Shown in pieces: positions 1 through 10,426 of a stretch of 64,000 nucleotides of DNA (its first letter is position 1; the number at the start of each line of letters is the position of its first letter). Where the stretch lies: the NCBI GenBank assembly GCA_004352715.1, contig SCFE01000004.1, positions 1,087,706 to 1,151,705 on the forward strand, written 5' to 3'. Position numbers and translations under genes: made by a program. The DNA is from Hofstenia miamia. Taxonomy: Eukaryota; Xenacoelomorpha; Acoela. The notes under the pieces are model-generated. The model was not told the origin of the DNA. It did not search any database and saw only the letters and a list, made by a program, of their open reading frames with translations.

Positions 1-1496
1 ATTTCCTTGATTTACCTATTAAGGTTAAATGTTTAAATCCTCTGATACACAGTATTTCTGATATTAGTTATTACTATTCCAAATGTCATGAGGCACCTGC
101 TAATATTTATGGAATGCTTTAGTGTTACTTTTTGATTATAGAATACCTGTTTTTCTATTTAAATACTTTGCTTTTGTTAGAAATTGCTTAATAGATTTTA
201 CTCAAATTTTACTTCATGTTGCATATTGTGGCATAGTCCATGTATGGTCAAATAAAGAGAAAATATGGACACAACTAAGACTAACAGTTTAATAATTTGA
301 CTAAAATGTAAGCACACAGTTATTATCATTTGATTATTTTGTACAATTTTTATACAGTGTAGTTTTGATATTAGTTATATCAGCAAACAGTTTGGCAAAA
401 TAATAATTAATGTTGACATTGTGCAAAAATTAGCAGATGAAGAAAAGAGGGAAAACTGTCAACAACATTAAAGGACAGCTACTTGCCAATTGTTTAATTG
501 TTTACAGAAAAATAGTATAAATATACAGTAATGTTTGTGATTGTGCTGAACAAATTTTACTGGATTTACTCTGTTATTTTGTATTCAGGTTATTTAATTA
601 TGTTAATGGAAAGCTAAATGTTCAAACATGAGAGTATTCTGCAGGTGGTCCCCAGATCTGGTTAAAGGTGTTTAGGAGCAGCTGCACAATCCAACCTTTC
701 AAAAGTCCAGTGCAGGAAGTAGCCAGGACTTCCAACATGCTCTTAGGATAAGGTTACAAATAGGGGTTTTTATTCATTGTAGCTTTCCCCTCAATTCACT
801 CAATAATAAGACATGTCTCTGATAACTCAACTTAGGATAACCCTTTTTAGATCCAAATTAGTCATTCCTATTATACATATGAGGTACCTATAAGCCCCAA
901 TCACTGCCATTCAGCTTACATTGTTGATATTGTTATTGTGTTAGATTGTATCTTGACAGAACAACTGTTAATCATTTCATGCTTTCTGCTGACAGCATTT
1001 ATTACTCACATGTATCCTAGGGATCCATGTATGTTTATAAATGTAGGGGTATTATATGTAAGGAATTATAATAAGCTAAACATCCCAGTTGTGTAATCAT
1101 TCCTTATTTGCTTAATGACAATAACAAGGGTAGTCAATGCAATAAATTACTAGGTTACACAACACACAAAATTACTGAGAACACTATCCATGCACTGTGA
1201 GTCTCATTGGCGAATCCTGAGGTTTCCTCAAAGAACAGAGCTGTTGCCATGTTTTGCAAAGTTGGAACTCTTTTCTCTTGCATGGTTCAGCATCAGGTTT
1301 TGACCATGTAACATCACATACTCCTGATCTAAACAGAATGTTATAGTTAACAAGCCCAGATTTGCTGGGAGAATAGTAATATAATATGACAGGGAGTGAT
1401 TATAGAATCCCTCACTCCTAGGGCATACAGGAAAAGGATGAATGTTATAGCAATTATACCTATTTCACTCAAGTTAAGGGTTGACAAGATTCTACA
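1..1496 (+). repeat. Probable 5' LTR of old Ty3-like element B, left end not located
   Basis: No coding sequence is visible. The right end is set by TTCTACA at 1490-1496 followed directly by a primer-binding site, the same junction as in element A at 3550/3551. A block at 759-775 (AATAGGGGTTTTTATTC) recurs at 29381-29397 inside the 3' LTR of element C, and the flanking sequence (about 844 and 29505) also resembles it. This supports an LTR of the B/C lineage. I could not find a TGTAG start, so the LTR may begin anywhere upstream of about 300 or outside the window. The region is nearly free of CpG. Confidence 0.5.
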
Positions 1497-1512
1497 TGGC
1501 AACCATGACAGG
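1497..1512 (+). other. Primer-binding site of element B, decayed tRNA-Arg type
   Basis: TGGCAACCATGACAGG directly follows the LTR end. It equals the primer site of element A (3551-3567) except for CA in place of CG. Both resemble the complement of an arginine tRNA 3' end, as used by the 412/mdg1 group; the tRNA assignment is from memory. The last 8 bases were duplicated by the MITE that follows. Confidence 0.6.
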
Positions 1513-1802
1513 CAGGGCTGTGGCTAGGGGAGGGCCAAGGGGCATGGCCCTCCCTGTTAGGCCACTGTGCCCCCTTCCTCTTGGCACCCTGAATACAAAA
1601 ATCCATAGTATTAATTCTAATATTCTGTAACAAAGTTAGAGTGAATATGTTTTAGTTGGAATATATATAATACTAATGCCATTCTATTCAAAATTCAATG
1701 AAAAAGTGTGAAACTATTTCATATGAGTAAAACTATGATTAATTTATTGAATTTTGTGGGGCCATAGCCCCCCCTAAATTTCAAATGCAAGCCACAGGCC
1801 TG
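1513..1802. mobile_element. hAT-type MITE, 290 bp
   Basis: The ends are inverted: CAGGGCTGTGGCT at 1513 and AGCCACAGGCCTG ending at 1802. The 8-bp flanks ATGACAGG (1505-1512) and ATTACAGG (1803-1810) match at 7 of 8 positions, as expected for an aged hAT target duplication. There is no ORF and the centre is AT-rich. It landed inside the primer-binding site of element B. Confidence 0.8.
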
Positions 1803-2140
1803 ATTACAGGCACCCAACAATGCAAGCAGAAAACAATCCCAAGTTAAGATATTATTTCTTCCCAGGAAATACCCAGAAAAAATTGATTTAAGAAGATGTA
1901 CTTCTTATCAACCAAACACTGGGACTTCCAACAAGGAGGTAACCACAGGAAACACAACAAACTCCAGAAATATAAAACTTATCAAACAACATATGCAAAT
2001 GTAGAAAACAACGAAAAGAATTATTAATTAGAAACCTAACCTTGAAAAACAAAGCTGGAATGGAGAACCAACATAAATGACGACTCTAAGCTAACAAGGA
2101 ATATGGTTAATTCAAGAAAGAAAAACAAAACTAAACAAAA
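1803..2140 (+). other. Leader of element B, no gene seen
   Basis: A-rich sequence between the MITE and the first in-frame gag ATG at 2141. No ORF, RNA gene or other repeat is visible. Confidence 0.4.
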
Positions 2141-3143
2141 ATGCAAAAAACTCCCCAAATACAGACTCCCCTGATATAAGATACAAAAGTGTCACCTGAA
2201 TGCAAAAATTCTCCCACAGATATGATACTACAGTCAGTAGCAATCAAAACCAAACAAACAATTGCAGAACTAACCCAAACAATAAACAAATACAATGAAG
2301 AAAGAAGGACACAGACCATACAAATTAAACACTTAATGCAGAGAATGTTTGAGGTAGAAGCAGCAAACATTGAGAAAGAAAAATTATTCAATGAAATGAA
2401 AGATGATACAAGCTCAAGACTAAGTGAGCAAAGAAATTTATTCCAGAAGTAAATTGAAGCACTTACCAAAGCTAATAACAAAATAAAACTGCAAAGCAAA
2501 AGGCTACAAAAATTAATGAATTTACTGCATGACAAAAATGTGCATCTCAGAGAAGACAATATGACAAAACAAATCAAAATCAACAACCCCATAGATGAGT
2601 TAAAACTAATGTTACTAAATGATGATAAAACAGACAACCAAGAGAAAAATAGAATGAAAGTAAAAAAAAGAACAACAATACAACCACCAGAAAAACAGAA
2701 CAAAAAAACTCTTAAATGAAACCATAACAGATATTGGGAAACCAGAGGAAACAGAGTAAGAATTTATACAAAAATTGGTAAAGAACATAACACAACAGGT
2801 AAAAGCTAAATGTGATGAACAAATGGACACAAAACCAACATTTGAGGACTCCATATTACTTGAAGAAAACAAAATGGATACACCACCATGTAAAGTGATA
2901 ATCCAGAAATTCACAGGAAGAATAGATACCCAGTCACCAACATTTAATGAATGGTTACAGATATTCAAAACGTGTATAAAAGAAAGGAAAGTGTCACAAA
3001 ATGCAGCAGCCACATGATGCCCACTCTATCTGGGAGGCACAGCATATCAGCATTACCTGGTACTAGATATAGAAACAAAAATGACATACAAAATTTGATC
3101 AGTGAATACCAGCTTTACTATAATGATGAGAGTTTCAAAAGTN
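2141..3143 (+). pseudogene. gag-like gene of element B, decayed
   Basis: The ATG at 2141 opens a charged, Lys/Glu/Gln-rich stretch with heptad-like spacing, probably a coiled coil (to about 2719). After a frameshift, a capsid-like part follows (2775-3143) with a W..F motif (FNEWLQIF), an Ala run, and LGGTAYQHY, which looks like the L.G.A motif of retrotransposon Gag. In-frame TAA and TGA codons and at least two frame changes make it non-functional. A near-identical copy runs from 11542 to 12372 and an inverted copy from 20862 down to 20282. The position after the primer site and before PR in the sister copies supports Gag. Confidence 0.65.
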
Positions 3144-3317
3144 TGATGGTACATACAATGTAAGGCAAGGATACACAACCATGTAAAGTGATAATCCAGA
3201 AATTCACAGGAAGAATAGATACCCAGTCACCAACATTTAATGAATGGTTACAGATATTCAAAACGTGTATAAAAGAAAGGAAAGTGTCACAAAATGCAGC
3301 AGCCACATGATGCCCAC
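3144..3317 (+). repeat. Rearranged gag duplication
   Basis: From about 3173 to 3317 the sequence repeats gag positions 2885-3017 almost exactly. The short piece 3145-3172 resembles the integrase C-terminal region near 17528. Together with a single N at 3143 this suggests a rearrangement or assembly error beside the gap. Confidence 0.6.
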
Positions 3318-3492
3318 NNNNNNNNNNNNNNNNNNNNNNNNNNNNNNNNNNNNNNNNNNNNNNNNNNNNNNNNNNNNNNNNNNNNNNNNNNNNNNNNNNN
3401 NNNNNNNNNNNNNNNNNNNNNNNNNNNNNNNNNNNNNNNNNNNNNNNNNNNNNNNNNNNNNNNNNNNNNNNNNNNNNNNNNNNNNNNNNNNN
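3318..3492. other. Assembly gap, 175 N
   Basis: No sequence. From its right flank it should contain most of the 5' LTR of element A. Confidence 0.99.
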
Positions 3493-3550
3493 GTTAAACC
3501 TTCTGCAGAGTCAATTAGTTACTAGTACAATTACAGCCCGTGATTCTACA
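3493..3550 (+). repeat. 3' end of the 5' LTR of element A
   Basis: Identical to the last 58 bases of the full LTR at 13976-15084, ending GTGATTCTACA. The LTR starts TGTAGA and ends TCTACA, a short terminal inverted repeat with the usual TG...CA ends. Confidence 0.85.
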
Positions 3551-3567
3551 TGGCGACCATGACAGGA
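3551..3567 (+). other. Primer-binding site of element A, tRNA-Arg type
   Basis: TGGCGACCATGACAGGA starts directly after the LTR. From memory, the 3' end of animal tRNA-Arg(UCG) gives the complement TGGCGACCGTGACAGGA, so 16 of 17 positions agree. The single change is G to A in a CpG. Confidence 0.7.
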
Positions 3568-3948
3568 TGCTGACGTGATAACAACATATTCCTGGTTGTC
3601 TCTTTTGGTGGTTTGGAGTTGGTTCTGATTTAGTTTTGGTGCCTGATGGCAATTGGATTTCCATGCAAATCTACCAACTGATGTATCTGAATCCTTCTTC
3701 TCTCTGTGGGGAGGGCAATCACGATTTTTAAGTGTTCGACTTAGTCTATGTTTGTGTTTTACCTGTTACCAATCTGTGTTTGTCTCAGTGCTTTATGTGT
3801 TGGATTTATTACCAAGTACCACCATAATCCCACAATTGGGTTTGGATTCTATGATTGTTATGAGCTGTGTGTTTCTTCTGTGGTTGGGAAGTGCTCCCAA
3901 GTGTCTGTTATTATAGTTGTTATTTCTTGTTACTTTTCTTGTTGATCA
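3568..3948 (+). other. Leader of element A
   Basis: About 380 bases, T-rich, with no convincing ORF, between the primer site and the gag ATG at 3949. Confidence 0.5.
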
Positions 3949-4018
3949 ATGGATTCAAATCGTACAGTTACTTATTCTCCTACTTTTGGGACTCCTCCGA
4001 GTGTCCCCTGTGTAAGCG
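3949..4018 (+). CDS. Start of element A gag, cut by gap
   Basis: ATG at 3949 opens 23 codons (MDSNRTVTYSPTFGTPPSVP...) before the N run. Its position after the primer site makes Gag likely, but nothing else of the protein is visible. It does not resemble the coiled-coil start of the old B gag. Confidence 0.4.
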
Positions 4019-5018
4019 NNNNNNNNNNNNNNNNNNNNNNNNNNNNNNNNNNNNNNNNNNNNNNNNNNNNNNNNNNNNNNNNNNNNNNNNNNNNNNNNNN
4101 NNNNNNNNNNNNNNNNNNNNNNNNNNNNNNNNNNNNNNNNNNNNNNNNNNNNNNNNNNNNNNNNNNNNNNNNNNNNNNNNNNNNNNNNNNNNNNNNNNNN
4201 NNNNNNNNNNNNNNNNNNNNNNNNNNNNNNNNNNNNNNNNNNNNNNNNNNNNNNNNNNNNNNNNNNNNNNNNNNNNNNNNNNNNNNNNNNNNNNNNNNNN
4301 NNNNNNNNNNNNNNNNNNNNNNNNNNNNNNNNNNNNNNNNNNNNNNNNNNNNNNNNNNNNNNNNNNNNNNNNNNNNNNNNNNNNNNNNNNNNNNNNNNNN
4401 NNNNNNNNNNNNNNNNNNNNNNNNNNNNNNNNNNNNNNNNNNNNNNNNNNNNNNNNNNNNNNNNNNNNNNNNNNNNNNNNNNNNNNNNNNNNNNNNNNNN
4501 NNNNNNNNNNNNNNNNNNNNNNNNNNNNNNNNNNNNNNNNNNNNNNNNNNNNNNNNNNNNNNNNNNNNNNNNNNNNNNNNNNNNNNNNNNNNNNNNNNNN
4601 NNNNNNNNNNNNNNNNNNNNNNNNNNNNNNNNNNNNNNNNNNNNNNNNNNNNNNNNNNNNNNNNNNNNNNNNNNNNNNNNNNNNNNNNNNNNNNNNNNNN
4701 NNNNNNNNNNNNNNNNNNNNNNNNNNNNNNNNNNNNNNNNNNNNNNNNNNNNNNNNNNNNNNNNNNNNNNNNNNNNNNNNNNNNNNNNNNNNNNNNNNNN
4801 NNNNNNNNNNNNNNNNNNNNNNNNNNNNNNNNNNNNNNNNNNNNNNNNNNNNNNNNNNNNNNNNNNNNNNNNNNNNNNNNNNNNNNNNNNNNNNNNNNNN
4901 NNNNNNNNNNNNNNNNNNNNNNNNNNNNNNNNNNNNNNNNNNNNNNNNNNNNNNNNNNNNNNNNNNNNNNNNNNNNNNNNNNNNNNNNNNNNNNNNNNNN
5001 NNNNNNNNNNNNNNNNNN
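4019..5018. other. Assembly gap, 1000 N
   Basis: Round-number gap inside element A. It should hide most of gag, the zinc knuckle, protease and the RT N-terminus. Confidence 0.99.
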
Positions 5019-7166
5019 TCAGAGAGGAGCATGCGATCAAGGTAAAGCAGGAGAAGCCAATCCGCCTACCTGTCTGAAGAGTTCCAGAAAACTTAAAGGC
5101 AGAATACGAAAAAATCCTCAAGGACTTGATAGAGAGTGGAATAATTCAAGGGAGTAATAGTCCCTATGCAGCACCCACCGTGTTTATTAGACAAGGCGAA
5201 AAATATCGACTCTGCATCGATTTTCGTAAGTTGAATGACATTACAGTTAAAGACACCTACCCATTACCTTGAATTGAAGATCTTCTATATGACGCTACCA
5301 AGTATAAGTTCTTCTCCTGCCTTGATCTCTGTAAGGCCTACTGGCAGGTACCAATGCGTAAGTCCGATATCCCCAAGACCACTTTTATCACGCTGTACGG
5401 ACTGTACGAATGGAAATATATGGCGTTTGGATTATGTAATGCACCAGCAACATTCCAGCGTTATATCACTAAGGTATTAACCAACGACTCTAATATTCTT
5501 GAACCGGGGATTTCTGCGTACATAGACAATATCTTAGTAGCCAGTGACACCTTTGACGAACATCTTAAGAAGTTACAAAGAACTCTGGAATTATTACAGA
5601 ACGCTGGTCTCAAAGTTAACGGAAATAAATGCTCTTTAGCACAGATCAAAGTCACCTTTTTAGGAAGGGTGATTGAACACGGAAGAATCTCAATTAAAAC
5701 TAATGCTAAGCAGTTTTTAGAGTAGAATCTCAATTAAAACTAATGCTAAGCAGTTTTTAGAGCGAGTCGAAACACCTTGAAGCAGGAAAGACGTACAGAG
5801 GTTAATGGGATTCTTGAATTATTACAGTATGTTCATCCCTGATCTAGCTGAAAAGACCAAATCAATAACTCAATTGCTTAAAAAATCCCATGAATTTAAA
5901 TGGAACTGGACTGAGCAGGACGTGTTGGAAGAAATTAAGTCCGAATTACAAAAAATTCCATCATTAAACACCCCTGATTATACACAAGAGTTCATTGTTG
6001 ATTGCGACGCCAGTGCGGTAGCTATCAGTGGTGTGTTGAGTCAAGAAATCAATGGAGTTGAATGTCTGGTTCAATATTTCAGCAGAAAATTAAGAGCTGC
6101 TGAGAAAAACTATGGCGCTACCAAGTGTGAAATGTTAGCTTTAGTAGAGTCGTTAAAGAAGTTTCGATATTTCATTCTGGGGAGGAAATTCATAGTGCGC
6201 ACCGACAACAGCACGTTGGCTTGGCTCAAAAAGTTTTCAGGAGATCGATCCAATATAGTAGCCAGGTGGATAGAATACCTCAACAACTTTTCGTTTTCTA
6301 TCAAGCATCGCCCTGGACGTTTACATTTAAATGCCGATTATTGGACCGCGCTGCCAAGCTATGAACGAGATTTAAAGAAGCCAGCGGGGGAAAAGGTACC
6401 GTTCACATTCATACCCCACACTGAGTATGAATTAATTCCTGAGATAAATGCTGATAGGAATGGTAAGGAAATTTTGCCAATCCTAATTCGTGAGGAGATT
6501 TCTGAAGAGGAAATTATAAAACACCAACAAAACAATCTCATGTTATCCGATATTATGAAAAGAATGAAGGACCCATTTTTTCCTCTTTCACCTACTGTGG
6601 TGAGATATTACAACAGATATAATTGGACAACCACAGATAATGGTCTATTATATGTAAAAAGCCAAAATAACCGTCTAGCTATACCGGAGTATTTTAAAAG
6701 GGATCTTGTGAGAAGAGTTCATGAGAAAGGTCACCTTGGGATTATTCAAACCAAAAAAACATTCAATTCTCACTATGTCACGATCGGCATTAGGGCGACC
6801 GTTCAAGATGTTATCGACAAATGCAAAACGTGTCTACTGAATAACGCTGCTCATTTTCCTGAACAACGTGCCGAACTGGAATGCCATGCCGCATCAAGCC
6901 CAAACGAGATTGTCCACATGGATTTAGAGCAACTATCTCGTGATAGTGAGGGGTTTCAATATCTCTTAGTACTCGTCGATCATTTTACTAAGTATGCCCA
7001 TATCATTCCTATGGACAGCACACTTGCTGAAAAGGTAGCAGACAAGATATTAAAGGAGTGGATTTTGAAGTTGGGTCCTATGTCTTGTTTAGTGTCAGAT
7101 CGTGGTCCACAATTTGAAAGTAATCTAATGAAAACTCTTATGACTGAATTGGAAATACTACATGAT
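5019..7166 (+). pseudogene. pol: Element A pol: reverse transcriptase, RNase H, integrase (5' and 3' cut by gaps)
   Basis: RT is clear: SPYAAPTVF, LCIDFRKLN, the catalytic motif SCLDLCKAYWQ, FGLCNAPATFQ and AYIDN (5516-5530), where the usual YxDD second Asp is Asn. RNase H follows (5990-6350) with VDCDAS, the E of KCEMLAL, RTDNS and NADYW. Integrase has its zinc site (HEKGH near 6720, CKTC near 6825) and the first two catalytic Asp (HMDLEQ, SDRGPQFES); the Glu falls in the gap. Breaks: TGA within 5077-5079, 5271-5273 and 5778-5780, and a 40-nt tandem duplication (5684-5763) that adds a TAG and shifts frame. Order RT-RH-IN is Ty3/gypsy type. It retains many CpGs, unlike B and C, so it is younger. 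Confidence 0.9.
5684..5763 (+). repeat. 40-nt tandem duplication within RT
   Basis: A 39-base block starting at 5684 repeats at 5724 with one T between. It inserts 40 nt, creating an in-frame TAG and changing the frame between RT and RNase H. It may be a real mutation or an assembly error. Confidence 0.9.
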
Positions 7167-8166
7167 NNNNNNNNNNNNNNNNNNNNNNNNNNNNNNNNNN
7201 NNNNNNNNNNNNNNNNNNNNNNNNNNNNNNNNNNNNNNNNNNNNNNNNNNNNNNNNNNNNNNNNNNNNNNNNNNNNNNNNNNNNNNNNNNNNNNNNNNNN
7301 NNNNNNNNNNNNNNNNNNNNNNNNNNNNNNNNNNNNNNNNNNNNNNNNNNNNNNNNNNNNNNNNNNNNNNNNNNNNNNNNNNNNNNNNNNNNNNNNNNNN
7401 NNNNNNNNNNNNNNNNNNNNNNNNNNNNNNNNNNNNNNNNNNNNNNNNNNNNNNNNNNNNNNNNNNNNNNNNNNNNNNNNNNNNNNNNNNNNNNNNNNNN
7501 NNNNNNNNNNNNNNNNNNNNNNNNNNNNNNNNNNNNNNNNNNNNNNNNNNNNNNNNNNNNNNNNNNNNNNNNNNNNNNNNNNNNNNNNNNNNNNNNNNNN
7601 NNNNNNNNNNNNNNNNNNNNNNNNNNNNNNNNNNNNNNNNNNNNNNNNNNNNNNNNNNNNNNNNNNNNNNNNNNNNNNNNNNNNNNNNNNNNNNNNNNNN
7701 NNNNNNNNNNNNNNNNNNNNNNNNNNNNNNNNNNNNNNNNNNNNNNNNNNNNNNNNNNNNNNNNNNNNNNNNNNNNNNNNNNNNNNNNNNNNNNNNNNNN
7801 NNNNNNNNNNNNNNNNNNNNNNNNNNNNNNNNNNNNNNNNNNNNNNNNNNNNNNNNNNNNNNNNNNNNNNNNNNNNNNNNNNNNNNNNNNNNNNNNNNNN
7901 NNNNNNNNNNNNNNNNNNNNNNNNNNNNNNNNNNNNNNNNNNNNNNNNNNNNNNNNNNNNNNNNNNNNNNNNNNNNNNNNNNNNNNNNNNNNNNNNNNNN
8001 NNNNNNNNNNNNNNNNNNNNNNNNNNNNNNNNNNNNNNNNNNNNNNNNNNNNNNNNNNNNNNNNNNNNNNNNNNNNNNNNNNNNNNNNNNNNNNNNNNNN
8101 NNNNNNNNNNNNNNNNNNNNNNNNNNNNNNNNNNNNNNNNNNNNNNNNNNNNNNNNNNNNNNNNNN
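7167..8166. other. Assembly gap, 1000 N
   Basis: Hides the integrase Glu, the integrase C-terminal domain and, judging by element C, extra coding sequence before the third ORF. Confidence 0.99.
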
Positions 8167-8402
8167 CATCCAGGCGTGATGAGGCTCGTAAACGAGGACG
8201 ACATGAAGGTGCTGAGGAGAATCCTATACCATGTGGGCAATACGTAGCTCCACGCTTAGGTGAGCAGAAAGCATCAACACCGTCCTCATCTCGCTACTCT
8301 GTGGGGGGATACGTACCTCCACGCGTGCGAGCAGAGCTGGCACATTCACCATCAAAAACTTTAAATCCCAACAACTGGGAGGATGTCGATTATTTCTATT
8401 AG
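8167..8402 (+). CDS. Element A pol C-terminal tail with a short peptide repeat
   Basis: Open from the gap to TAG at 8400. It holds two copies of a repeat 69 nt apart (TACGTAGCTCCACG at 8241, TACGTACCTCCACG at 8310), read as GQYVAPRLGEQ and GGYVPPRVRAE. The array may extend into the gap. The last 20 bases overlap the start of the next ORF in another frame. Function unknown; it could also be the end of a separate protein. Confidence 0.5.
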
Positions 8403-10158
8403 TAACCAGTTGGGAATTTGTCCGTTGGACATCAATATTTTTTCCGAAACGATGAAAAAGTATATGTGGGGAGCCATTGCTGAAACTAAGTTTGCCATTT
8501 TCTCTTCTGAGAATGCCCCTCTAAGCACCAAAAGATTAGTTGAAAGGAAACCCGGCTCCACAACAACGTTTTTGGATCTCATAAAAACCAGAGAAGTAAT
8601 CGAAAAGAACGAACAATTTTTTGATGGACATCGAATCTCCTATCCAGAGTGTGGCTACGGACAATTTGCAGAATCTGTGAGACAAGTCAAGAAAGAAGGA
8701 AGAATAATCCCGATTACTATATTCGAGCAGGTCATGAAGACCCCAGAACAATTCTATCGAGAAGAGGAACTGCTGGCTACATCAGCAGTGCAGTTATCAC
8801 CACAGATAAGAGATCTCATCGAAAAAGTGAACTTAGAGAAATTTGGAGGATCTCCCCAGCCTACGCCTAAATGGTCCATTACTGAGAACGAAAGGATCCT
8901 CATGGTAGAACACGATCCCTCTGAGTTCGATGCAGGGCTGTCAATTCACAAGAGAGTGATAGTGGAGAACAACGAAAAGGATGTGCTTGGCATTATGAAA
9001 TGGTGTATGACCGAGATGTTTTCGAAAGAGGAGTTGGTCATTCTTCAATCTCCAGGGCGACAAGTAGCTTTGGACGTAGAATGCACTACTGCTCGACTAA
9101 AGATTTCGAATAAACAAATCGAGGAATTGCGCAAGTCTGCATTAAGAACTCGATTTTGGGACATGATCAAGCATGCACAAATAAATTATCCCGTGACGAT
9201 TGGCACCGCTAGTTTACAAACCAAGTGTAGATTTGCAGATTTGGAGAATAACATTCGAAAGGAAAATTTGCTCTGTATACCACCCCCCTGTGTGGAGACT
9301 CCGTTAATTCAACCCAAATGGCGAGTGAAGAAGAACAAGAGAAAGATTTCAGCCCACATACCTGACAAGATGAATTACGTAAGCACCGCGGCAGAAGCAA
9401 ATAAAATGGTGAGATCTGAAGAATACAAGTCGGCACGTGGCAAGTTATTAGCCGGAGACAATAAGGAGAGAATCTTTATAGATGGAAAATTAACAATCTG
9501 CGATGTCTTTAATAAGGGAGCCGCTGTTAGTGAGCAATTGAAAAAGATCCACAACATTATACGAACTACTGACCCTCGAGTGTTAATTCTTTTCCAATCA
9601 GCTGGGGACTTAATGTGGATCAACAACGTCGAAACAATCACCAGATATTATGACGTGACAAAACGCATCGAGATAATCACTATGCTCTGTGCAGACGTTT
9701 CTGATCCTGAGGAGATGATGTTAAGTCAGGTGCAGGAGTTTTGCTCCCTATTCATGGATCATGCGACCCATATGGGGTCATTGCGCAATGTATTTGAACA
9801 TTTTTACCTGGATACCCAGATTTGATCCGAGGATGCTCACACCTCAGACACTGATGCATTAATGACTTTAATGATTGCTATGAAAGGATTCTGCCTTTAC
9901 AAAAGATTCCATGACATGTTCACTCACCGCTTAAATAACTTAAGAAGAAATTGTCCCATCAGTGATAGATTGCTGACTCTCCACTACTTTAAACTGAAAG
10001 ACGAGGTGGTCACCCAGAGGGAGGTCTTAATGCAGTTATCCCGAGAACCCCAGTATGCTAACTTAGAACAATGGGAAGGTGAATTAGCGACGGAAATGGT
10101 AATAGCTACTCAACGCATTGTGTCAGGTCCCACTCTCCACCTGCTGCAGCCAAATTAA
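8383..10158 (+). CDS. Element A third ORF: putative DEDDh-type 3'-5' exonuclease
   Basis: ATG at 8383 overlaps the previous ORF by 20 nt. The frame is open for 480 codons, has TGA at 9823-9825, then continues in frame to TAA at 10158 (591 codon positions). Residues 1-220 match no family I know. From about 225 it fits the DEDDh exonuclease pattern: LDVEC (D231, E233; motif I) with NYPVTIG as a following strand, SAGDLMWIN (D409; motif II), then SLRNVFEHFY, and AHTSDTDALMTL (H486-x4-D491; motif III). The spacing I-II (178) is longer than in TREX or ISG20; II-III (82) is usual. The TGA lies between II and III. The protein is conserved in copies C and D. The exonuclease role is inferred from motifs only; a retroelement-specific protein with chance motifs is the alternative. 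Confidence 0.6.
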
Positions 10159-10161
10159 TTT

Positions 10162-10176
10162 GAGCAAGGGGGGGCG
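10162..10176 (+). other. Polypurine tract of element A
   Basis: GAGCAAGGGGGGGCG lies directly before the LTR start TGTAGAG at 10177, the place where plus-strand DNA synthesis is primed. Confidence 0.75.
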
Positions 10177-10250
10177 TGTAGAGTCACTCAGGGAAATTCG
10201 TGCTTAGTATTTAGTTGATTTTTATTTTCTTTTTTGTATCAACGTCATCA

Positions 10251-10258
10251 TGACGTCA
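10251..10258. promoter_or_regulatory. CRE palindrome in LTR
   Basis: TGACGTCA, the full CREB/ATF consensus, about 160 bp upstream of the TATA-like box. It is kept in the other two LTR copies (12447-12454 and 14048-14055). Confidence 0.5.
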
Positions 10259-10419
10259 GAGTTATATATTTCGACCTTAGGTTTACGAAGGAACTCATGT
10301 CCCCTTGAAGGTGCTATACGTGTTGCTCAAATGTAATTTGAATTGCGAGGGAAATTGATAACATGAACAATTAACTTTGATTGTAAACTAAGGCAGGTAG
10401 TTATTTATTGTTAACCATG

Positions 10420-10426
10420 TATAAAA
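10420..10426 (+). promoter_or_regulatory. TATA-like box in LTR
   Basis: TATAAAA within GTATAAAATG, conserved in all three LTR copies. It would place the transcription start some 25-30 bases downstream. Confidence 0.45.

Noticed and set aside
2131-2703. Long minus-strand hydrophobic ORF, again at 11632-11942 (minus) and on the + strand at 20550-20948
   Set aside because: It is the antisense of the A-rich gag, where runs of A read as Phe/Leu/Ser. Antisense of the same sequence repeats with each gag copy.
5077-5079. TGA read as arginine (alternative genetic code or readthrough)
   Set aside because: CGA to TGA decay explains the pattern. POLD3 and the Tc1 transposase need no recoding, and the cysteine-rich gene uses TGA as a normal stop.
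3867-5157. Several long ORFs across the 1000-N gaps (also 7138-8247, 10459-11648, 12655-13849)
   Set aside because: Most of their length is unknown residues. Only the real sequence at the edges was used.
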